Below, piece by piece: positions 12,734 through 17,574 of a stretch of 17,574 nucleotides of DNA; the stretch's first letter is position 1, and each line of letters begins with the position of its first letter. The notes beneath the pieces were generated by a model. That model was not told the DNA's origin and searched no databases. It was given only the letters and a program-made list of their open reading frames with translations. Position numbers and translations under genes: made by a program. Origin of the DNA: Methanomassiliicoccales archaeon (lineage in GTDB: Archaea; Thermoplasmatota; Thermoplasmata; Methanomassiliicoccales; JACIVX01); the NCBI GenBank assembly GCA_028679985.1, contig JAJRAH010000052.1, positions 1 to 17,574 of the forward strand, given 5' to 3'.

Positions 12734-13462
12734 CTACTCCTTCAGCAATCGCGCCAGGAACGTCTTGGTCCTTTCATGCGCAGGACTAGTGAAAATCTCC
12801 GCCGGGGCACCCTCTTCAAGCACGATGCCATGATCCATGAAGACAACGCGATCCGCGACCTCCCTTGCGAATCCCATTTCGTGCGTGACGACGATCATCG
12901 TCATTCCTCCCTTTGCAAGGGATTTCATGACGTCAAGCACCTCGCCTATCAGCTCTGGATCGAGGGCCGACGTCGGCTCATCGAACATGATCAGCTTGGG
13001 ATTCATAGCGACCGCCCTCGCAATCGCGACCCTCTGCTGCTGCCCGCCAGAGAGCTGCCCGGGATAGGTGTCTGCTTTGTCGGCTAAGCCCACCCTTTCG
13101 AGGGCTTCGACCGACTTCTTCTCGGCGTCTTCGACCTCCATGCCCTTGACCTTCGTCAGGGCAAGCATGATGTTCTTCTTCGCGGTCAAGTGCAGGAAGA
13201 GGTTGAAACTCTGAAAGACCATTCCGATTTCGGCTCTGATCACATTCATGTCGACGTCGGGGGCGGTGATCTTGACCCCCTCGAAAAACACGTCTCCTTT
13301 CGTCGGCTCGGTCAGCCTGTTCAGGCAGCGCAGGAACGTGCTCTTACCGCTGCCGGACGGTCCTATGACTACGACTACTTCTCCCTTGTAGACCGACAGG
13401 TTGACGCCCTTGAGCACCTCGAGGCCATCGAACGACTTGTGGATATTGACGGCTTCGATCAG
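12734..13462 (-). CDS. glnQ: Polar amino-acid ABC transporter, ATPase subunit
   Basis: 242 residues if translation starts at CTG (13462), which overlaps the glnP stop as CTGA. This CTG stands where relatives have the ATG of M-I-E-x-x-N-I-H-K-S-F. No ATG, GTG or TTG lies nearby in frame that would keep the domain whole and avoid deep overlap with glnP. Walker A is G34-P-S-G-S-G-K-S41. The Q-loop lies in V-F-Q-S-F-N-L-F, the signature is L-S-G-G-Q-Q-Q-R-V, Walker B is L-I-M-F-D-E-P-T-S-A-L-D-P, and the switch His is in V-T-H-E-M-G-F-A. It powers uptake through GlnP. Last gene of glnHPQ. Function is clear; the start is not. Confidence 0.92.
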   Translation of the reverse strand: MIEAVNIHKSFDGLEVLKGVNLSVYKGEVVVVIGPSGSGKSTFLRCLNRLTEPTKGDVFFEGVKITAPDVDMNVIRAEIGMVFQSFNLFLHLTAKKNIMLALTKVKGMEVEDAEKKSVEALERVGLADKADTYPGQLSGGQQQRVAIARAVAMNPKLIMFDEPTSALDPELIGEVLDVMKSLAKGGMTMIVVTHEMGFAREVADRVVFMDHGIVLEEGAPAEIFTSPAHERTKTFLARLLKE

Positions 13463-14124
13463 GCTTCTGCGCCGTACCCCGGAATCTTGAACCTCTTCTC
13501 CACCCTCCGCATGATCTTCGAGGTCGCGTACGTCATTATGAAGTACACGATGGCGATGAAGATGAAGATCTGGAAGGGCTCGAAGTATTTTGCGTTGAGT
13601 TCCTTTCCCACTAGTGTCAGTTCCCATATCCCTATCGCACTCACTAAAGACGAGTCCTTTATCAATGTTATGAATTCGTTTGTCATCGGAGGGACTATCA
13701 GTCTCAGGGCCTGAGGAAGAACAACATGGCGCATCGATTGAGTGTAAGTCATTCCGATGGACCTTGCGGCCTCCAGCTGTCCCTTTGGGACCGATTGTAT
13801 CCCTCCTCTGATGATCTCGGCCTGATATGCCGCGCTGTTCAGTCCCACCGCGAGTATTCCTGATACGAGGGGACTGAGATAGATTCCAATCGACGGCAAC
13901 CCGAAGTAGATTATGAATATCTGAACGAGGAGAGGCGTCCCCCTCAGGGCCTCGACGTACCCTGTGGATAAGAGCCTCACAGGTAGTATTCTCGAGACCC
14001 TGCCAAGACCCATCAGGATGCCGAGGACAAACCCGATTGCGATTGCGCTGAGACTGATCTCCAACGTGAGGATAGCACCCTTTGCGAAGAATCCTAGGTT
14101 ATCGGTGATCAACTCAAAGGCCAT
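13459..14124 (-). CDS. glnP: Polar amino-acid ABC transporter, permease
   Basis: 221 residues, standard for the HisM/GlnP permease family. About five hydrophobic segments are visible: residues ~12-38, ~58-82, ~85-105, a middle one around the loop, and ~185-207. The coupling loop E-A-A-R-S-I-G-M-T-Y-T-Q-S-M-R-H-V-V-L-P-Q-A contacts the ATPase. The segment R-G-T-P-L-L-V-Q before the second helix pair is typical of the family. GTGAGG lies ahead of the ATG. The stop overlaps the glnQ start. It is probably a homodimer with two GlnQ and one binding protein. The gap to glnH is 66 nt with no promoter seen. Confidence 0.94.
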   Translation of the reverse strand: MAFELITDNLGFFAKGAILTLEISLSAIAIGFVLGILMGLGRVSRILPVRLLSTGYVEALRGTPLLVQIFIIYFGLPSIGIYLSPLVSGILAVGLNSAAYQAEIIRGGIQSVPKGQLEAARSIGMTYTQSMRHVVLPQALRLIVPPMTNEFITLIKDSSLVSAIGIWELTLVGKELNAKYFEPFQIFIFIAIVYFIMTYATSKIMRRVEKRFKIPGYGAEA

Positions 14125-14190
14125 GCTATCGCGTCCTCACTCTATTCCCTTCGAAATGATGAAAAGGAAGGGGTTTTGCGCCAACGAACC

Positions 14191-14994
14191 TCAGAACCAC
14201 CTATCCACCAATTGCTGCATTTCGCCCGAGGCTTCCATCTCCGCTAGCAACTCGTTGACGAAGTCGACCAGCTCGACGGACTTCTGGTTCATCACGATGC
14301 CATAGTATTCGTTCGTCACAATCGTGTAGACGACTTTGATCCCAGCGTTGTTGGCAACGTACGCGGCTGCGACAGGTGTGTCGATCACAAGCGCATCCAC
14401 TCTACCAGCAACAAGCTCGAGCAAAGCATCAGAAGCGTAGCCGAATTTGTGGACGTCTTCGGCCGCGACCATTCCGGTCGCAACAAGATTGTCCGCGACC
14501 CAGTAGTCGCCTGTTGTTCCCTGGTTCACCGATATCTTCATGCCAGCAAGATCGTCCGTCGTGCTGATGTCTGTTCGGTCCGACTTCACTACTATCGCCT
14601 GATCTGCTTTGAAATACGGACTTGAGAATGTCACGGATCCGTTCCTAGTATCCGTGATCGACATCCCTGCTATCGCCATGTCTATCTGTCCAGTCTTGAC
14701 AGAGCCTATCAGCGCGGTAAAGTCCATATCCCTGACTTCGAGGCTGACCCCCAACTCGTCCGCGATCCTCTGAGCCAGGTCGATATCCAGTCCTTCCAGC
14801 TGCTGCGTCGTCTCATTAATGACCTCGAAGGGCGGGAATCCCCCAGACGTCCCCATGATCAACTTCCCGCGATTCTTGATCACATCAGGAGTTATCTGAG
14901 TTCCGCCGATGCAACCCAAGAACGAAGAAGACAACAGCGCGACAACGATTACGATGCCGAAAGCCTTCAATGCCCGATAGTTATCCCTCATCAT
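14191..14994 (-). CDS. glnH: Amino-acid ABC transporter substrate-binding lipoprotein
   Basis: 267 residues from the first of two adjacent ATGs (14994 and 14991), which follow GGGGAGGA. A longer open frame upstream crosses the promoter and is not coding. Residues 1-27 form a lipoprotein signal: a basic start, a hydrophobic run V-I-V-V-A-L-L, then F-L-G-C with Cys28 as the lipid attachment site. The mature part is a type II periplasmic-binding fold: G-G-F-P-P-F-E-V and E-G-L-D-I-D-L-A-Q-R-I-A-D. The Arg in T-D-T-R-N-G-S and the Asp in V-I-D-T-P-V fit binding of the alpha-carboxylate and alpha-amino groups of an amino acid. Which amino acid cannot be said. It would sit on the outer face of the membrane. 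Confidence 0.93.
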   Translation of the reverse strand: MMRDNYRALKAFGIVIVVALLSSSFLGCIGGTQITPDVIKNRGKLIMGTSGGFPPFEVINETTQQLEGLDIDLAQRIADELGVSLEVRDMDFTALIGSVKTGQIDMAIAGMSITDTRNGSVTFSSPYFKADQAIVVKSDRTDISTTDDLAGMKISVNQGTTGDYWVADNLVATGMVAAEDVHKFGYASDALLELVAGRVDALVIDTPVAAAYVANNAGIKVVYTIVTNEYYGIVMNQKSVELVDFVNELLAEMEASGEMQQLVDRWF

Positions 14995-15009
14995 TCCTCC
15001 CCTCGGGAA

Positions 15010-15038
15010 ACAATCCCTTCTGAGATAATCACAATCCC
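15010..15038 (-). repeat. Direct repeat at the glnH promoter (possible operator)
   Basis: The 8-mer GGGATTGT (minus strand) occurs at 15038-15031 and again at 15017-15010. The copies start exactly 21 bp apart, two helical turns, directly downstream of the TATA box and over the expected start site. Two same-face sites here would suit a repressor blocking initiation. The protein is unknown; the neighbouring winged-helix regulator is a candidate. Confidence 0.4.
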
Positions 15039-15051
15039 ATATTATAATAGT
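15037..15051 (-). promoter_or_regulatory. TATA-box promoter for glnHPQ
   Basis: The minus strand reads ACTATTATAATATGG, an AT-rich box A. It predicts a start site near 15015-15020 and a leader of about 25 nt with GGGGAGGA before the ATG. The region lies between the winged-helix gene stop and glnH. Confidence 0.6.
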
Positions 15052-15083
15052 TGTTTTCCGTGGCGGTCTGGAAGGTGAATTTC

Positions 15084-15617
15084 TCATCCGCTGAGTTTGC
15101 TCCATATATCGACGAATCTGTCCACTGCATCGTTCTCCAGGCTTTCACGAATCGATATCAAGAGATCTGCGACCTCGTCGGGGTCGTCGACGCGATAGAC
15201 CAGCTCCCGCTCCGACCTCACAACCTGGACCACGCCTGCGGCCGTCAGCTTCTTCATGTTGTAGGAGAGGGTCGATTTCGACACTCCGACTGCCGGCAAG
15301 AGATCCCTGAAGGAGGTCGATCCGTTCACGAGAAGGTGGATCAGGATCTTTCTGGGGGAATCAAGCCTCAGGAGCGATATGACCTTGCGCCCCTTCAGCT
15401 TGTATTCGGCCCCGGGGAAGTACCTCTTCCGATAGCCGTCGTCCTCGATCCTCAGCAGCTCCCTTCTTTCCAAATAATCAAGGTGATACGACAAGAGCCC
15501 GGGCTGCATCCCAAGGTCCCGCTCCATCTCCCTCAGATAAGTTCCAGGGTTCTTGCTGATGAACCCATAGATCTTCCGTCGGTTCTCAAGGTTGAGAGCC
15601 TCTTCCATTCGCCTCAT
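15084..15617 (-). CDS. Double winged-helix transcriptional regulator
   Basis: 177 residues with two winged helix-turn-helix domains. The first is about residues 5-75: R-R-K-I-Y-G-F-I-S-K-N-P-G-T-Y-L-R-E-M, then L-S-Y-H-L-D-Y-L-E-R-R-E-L-L. The second is about 85-150: I-L-I-H-L-L-V-N-G-S-T-S-F-R-D-L, then S-K-S-T-L-S-Y-N-M-K-K-L-T-A-A-G-V-V. Both recognition helices carry the L-S-Y-x-(L/M) pattern of ArsR/MarR-like archaeal regulators. There are no metal-binding Cys. The ATG overlaps the upstream membrane protein's stop as ATGA, supporting this start over the ATG three codons later. Targets are unknown; its own divergent promoter region and glnHPQ are the nearest candidates. Confidence 0.85.
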   Translation of the reverse strand: MRRMEEALNLENRRKIYGFISKNPGTYLREMERDLGMQPGLLSYHLDYLERRELLRIEDDGYRKRYFPGAEYKLKGRKVISLLRLDSPRKILIHLLVNGSTSFRDLLPAVGVSKSTLSYNMKKLTAAGVVQVVRSERELVYRVDDPDEVADLLISIRESLENDAVDRFVDIWSKLSG

Positions 15618-15877
15618 CTCTTCAGCATGGCAAGGTACAAGCAGAGCAGGATCCCGATGTTGAGAGCGATGAGATAGGAACTCATTTCAAACGCATCCCA
15701 ACCCAAGAATCCGGATGCTAGAGTCAGGATCGACACGAGAGAGAAAACCCCGAAGGCAACAGCAACGATCCCGAGCCTCGCTTCTCCATATCGCTTGAAT
15801 GCGAGCACAGAAACGGACAGCAGTATGAGTGAGAAGCCCGCGAAGCACGCCCTGAGGAAGAGATCCAACGGAGTCAT
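15614..15877 (-). CDS. Small three-helix membrane protein
   Basis: 87 residues with three hydrophobic segments, at about 8-27, 35-58 and 65-84, and short charged turns (K-R-Y-G-E-A-R between the first two). It ends Y-L-A-M-L-K-R. There is no signal peptide, enzyme motif or conserved polar residue that I recognise. The ATG has GGGTGA ahead. It overlaps the winged-helix gene by four bases, so the two are made together. Pairs of a small membrane protein and a winged-helix regulator recur in archaea. A role in sensing a membrane signal and passing it to the regulator is a guess from this pairing. Confidence 0.75.
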   Translation of the reverse strand: MTPLDLFLRACFAGFSLILLSVSVLAFKRYGEARLGIVAVAFGVFSLVSILTLASGFLGWDAFEMSSYLIALNIGILLCLYLAMLKR

Positions 15878-15903
15878 GATTCACCCGATTCACAATATTA
15901 CGG

Positions 15904-15918
15904 GACTTTATTAAACAA
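15904..15918 (-). promoter_or_regulatory. TATA-like promoter for the membrane protein-regulator pair
   Basis: The minus strand reads GATTGTTTAATAAAG, with TTTAATAA as box A. It predicts a start site about 5-15 nt ahead of the ATG at 15877. It is one side of the 197-nt divergent region shared with the surface protein gene. Confidence 0.45.
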
Positions 15919-16001
15919 TCTCCCCAACTGCTCGACATAGAATGCCAGCAATTCGACACAAACGAATCTCGACGTCACGAATGCCTCTTCGTTCGAACGA
16001 C

Positions 16002-16026
16002 GTTCAAGTCGGTTCGAGACTTGAAC
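16002..16026. repeat. Perfect 9-bp inverted repeat in the divergent promoter region
   Basis: GTTCAAGTC (16002-16010) and GACTTGAAC (16018-16026) are exact inverted repeats around a 7-bp spacer. The palindrome CGTTCGAACG lies just upstream (15990-15999). GTTCGA/GTTCAA units recur at 15991, 16002 and 16012, about one helical turn apart. The dyad ends about 10 bp before the TATA-like box of the plus-strand gene, where it could be an operator. It looks like a dimer binding site rather than a terminator. Confidence 0.5.
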
Positions 16027-16034
16027 CATAAAGT

Positions 16035-16046
16035 GCTTAAGTACTG
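16035..16046 (+). promoter_or_regulatory. TATA-like promoter for the surface protein gene
   Basis: The plus strand reads GCTTAAGTACTG, with CTTAAGTA as box A. It predicts a start site near 16065-16070, shortly ahead of the GTG at 16075. This supports the GTG over upstream starts such as the TTG at 16021. Confidence 0.45.
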
Positions 16047-16074
16047 CCTCTTCTGCGCTAGGTTGGTGATAGGA

Positions 16075-17373
16075 GTGCGACTGAAATTCACGCATGTAAT
16101 CGCGCCATCGCTCGCCGCGGTCATGTTCGTCTCTTTGTTCACGACGATCGTCTCAGCCGATGGCAACGCGTCCGCAGAAGGGAATATGATGATAGGCGGA
16201 CAGAACGGGAACGGCATGGGAATGAGCGGTCACATGTGGAAAGATGGTTCAGGCTTCATGAACGGTGAAGGTTCCGATCAAGACATGCAGGAGCGAATGC
16301 AGGAAATGATGCAGGCGGGGAAGAAGTACGGGCTGTTCGATCAGTTCACATATGCTGACGGAATCGCTGATGGATACTTCGTCGACTTTCGCCTTAACGA
16401 GACTAACGGTATGATCACAGACTACGTCCTCGAGACTGACGACGGCCCTGTTGCTGTCTTCGAAAGAATCGATATCGCCGACTTTGCTCCATCCGTCCCA
16501 GAGGTCCATGGGGCCGTCATGATGTTTGAGAATGACACTGTCCAGATCATTGTACATGACAATCCTACCGCAATGTATCACGTCATCGCGAACGACACAG
16601 AGACCACGGTATCCTTCAAGGTCGCAGAGGGAATGAGCGTCACTGAGATATCTGGCGGACCGGGAGATGGGCCAAACGGTCAGCACAAAGCGCTGATGAT
16701 ATCAGACGGCGAAGTGGAAGGAATAATCTGTACCGACGACGGTTCAATCGTGGTTGAGTCGGGAGCATCTGGAACGTACGTCAACGTGACATTCCTTGAC
16801 GATCATGCGATGTTCAGAGCCAAGCCGACATTCGCCCACAGGCACATGCACAACGAGCAGGCAATGATGCAGGCGATCATCCAGAACAGGATGGCGTGCG
16901 AGATATCGCTCATGGTGAGGAACGGCAGCGCGGTGTACGATATCATGGAGTACCAGCACGAGTTCAGGATGACCGTCATGCAGGCCGAGCGGAACAGGAT
17001 CATCCTCCAGGTCTCCTCGGAGAATCACGAGGGCAGGGTCATACTGATGAACATGGACCAGCTCACGATGGAGACGAAGAACGGAGAGGTTACAGTCAAG
17101 TTGGACGGCAGGAATGTCAGGGCTAGCACGAACCCGCTCGAAGTGCTGTACGCAAGTGGCATCTACGATGAGGATGCGGTATACACGATCCTCCAGAATG
17201 AGGGATCTTCGCAGTTGATGGTTTACATCCCGAGCTTCTCCACGCATACGCTAGGCATTGAGAGTCTTTCTCCTTTGGCGGAGGTATTCGGTATTACGGG
17301 CACAATCGCGGCGTTGGGTGCACTAGTCGTTGTAGGCTCAGCGGCGTTTATATTGTTCGTTAGACGGAAATAG
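16075..17373 (+). CDS. Secreted, membrane-anchored Met/His-rich surface protein
   Basis: 432 residues from a GTG with GGTGA 5 nt ahead. This start gives a classic signal peptide: R-L-K, a hydrophobic core, and cleavage after V-S-A (residue 28). The frame is open further upstream, but those starts would place the TATA box and inverted repeat inside the gene. Residues 38-79 hold ten Met with Gly and His (for example G-M-G-M-S-G-H-M, then M-Q-E-R-M-Q-E-M-M). A second cluster is H255-R-H-M-H259. The middle is beta-rich with several N-x-S/T sites. A C-terminal helix (about 406-429) ending R-R-K anchors it, with the bulk outside the cell. The family is not recognised. Met/His clusters recall extracellular copper-binding proteins, which is inference only. 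Confidence 0.8.
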   Translation: MRLKFTHVIAPSLAAVMFVSLFTTIVSADGNASAEGNMMIGGQNGNGMGMSGHMWKDGSGFMNGEGSDQDMQERMQEMMQAGKKYGLFDQFTYADGIADGYFVDFRLNETNGMITDYVLETDDGPVAVFERIDIADFAPSVPEVHGAVMMFENDTVQIIVHDNPTAMYHVIANDTETTVSFKVAEGMSVTEISGGPGDGPNGQHKALMISDGEVEGIICTDDGSIVVESGASGTYVNVTFLDDHAMFRAKPTFAHRHMHNEQAMMQAIIQNRMACEISLMVRNGSAVYDIMEYQHEFRMTVMQAERNRIILQVSSENHEGRVILMNMDQLTMETKNGEVTVKLDGRNVRASTNPLEVLYASGIYDEDAVYTILQNEGSSQLMVYIPSFSTHTLGIESLSPLAEVFGITGTIAALGALVVVGSAAFILFVRRK

Positions 17374-17394
17374 ACAAATGAATGGAGGGGAAGA

Positions 17395-17463
17395 CTCCGG
17401 TCTATCAAATCCCCCACGAGATTATCGCGACCCGGAGCCTTTCCCTCTTTCTATTCTTTCTCT
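17395..17463 (+). terminator. Inverted repeat plus pyrimidine-rich tract after the surface protein gene
   Basis: CTCCGG (17395-17400) and CCGGAG (17432-17437) form 6-bp arms. They are followed by a T/C-rich run, CCTTTCCCTCTTTCTATTC and onward to about 17463. Archaeal RNA polymerase stops at U-rich tracts, so this is a likely 3' end. The loop is long (31 nt), so the hairpin itself is doubtful. From here to the window end I see no gene. Confidence 0.4.
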
Positions 17464-17574
17464 GTTGAGAGGACGAGAAGGCAAGGTCGAACGAATTGAG
17501 TGCGAGAATCATTCTATGCAATGCAAAAGAGAAAATCGTAATAGTCCAAGAAACGTACCAAAATGCTAATGAAC

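Noticed and set aside
16002..16026. tRNA-like GGTTCGAG T-loop string
   Set aside because: No acceptor, D or anticodon arms can be built around it; the arms form a simple inverted repeat instead.
17378..17569. 63-codon plus-strand frame after the surface protein gene
   Set aside because: No ribosome site, charged low-order sequence, and it overlaps the likely transcript end and pyrimidine tract.
1..17574. Mobile elements, CRISPR arrays, defence genes
   Set aside because: No transposase, integrase, terminal repeats, regularly spaced repeats or defence domains were seen; all large frames are housekeeping, transport or regulatory genes.

Overview
The window is a stretch of an archaeal chromosome. 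The clearest evidence is the gene set: aIF2-gamma with its zinc knuckle, aIF5B, the eukaryote-type ribosomal proteins S6e, S28e, L24e and L7Ae, and a ferredoxin-linked multi-subunit pyruvate oxidoreductase. TATA-like boxes about 25-30 nt ahead of starts also fit Archaea. Gene order and protein style suggest a euryarchaeal lineage, most likely Thermoplasmatota. That placement is inference; no marker here fixes the genus. No rRNA, tRNA, CRISPR array, insertion sequence or integrase was seen. Nearly all genes lie on the minus strand.

Translation block (1-5384, minus). In transcription order: rpl7ae, rps28e, rpl24e and ndk, then a short gap, infB (aIF5B), rps6e, eif2g (aIF2-gamma) and the start of a PIN-domain gene cut by the window edge. 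Spacings are tight, with ATGA-type overlaps. The rpl7ae leader contains a GA-stem-GA element next to its Shine-Dalgarno (SD) sequence that could be a kink-turn for L7Ae autoregulation.

Central metabolism and small genes (5630-9437). A gamma-delta fusion, alpha and beta subunit of pyruvate:ferredoxin oxidoreductase form an overlapping operon. Upstream are a 42-residue zinc-ribbon gene (minus) and an unrecognised 88-residue gene (plus) that share a divergent intergenic region.

Branched-chain amino acid block (9450-12615, minus). ilvB and ilvN (acetohydroxyacid synthase) are followed by ilvE. Ahead of ilvB sits the most interesting element in the window. It is a 26-codon open frame with its own SD, ending Q-L-L-V-V-L-V-V-R-stop. 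Its stop codon runs into a GGGGAG/CTCCCC hairpin with an alternative pairing, followed by an 8-codon frame overlapping the ilvB start as ATGA. It looks like a ribosome-mediated leader-peptide regulator of the kind known from bacterial ilv and leu operons. The IlvB protein also has Leu at the position that is Trp in most AHAS enzymes.

Transport and surface block (12734-17574). A polar amino-acid ABC transporter (glnH, glnP, glnQ, with glnQ apparently starting at CTG) has a paired direct repeat at its promoter. Upstream lies a two-gene unit of a small membrane protein and a double winged-helix regulator. A divergent region with a 9-bp inverted repeat separates it from a plus-strand gene for a Met/His-rich, membrane-anchored surface protein.
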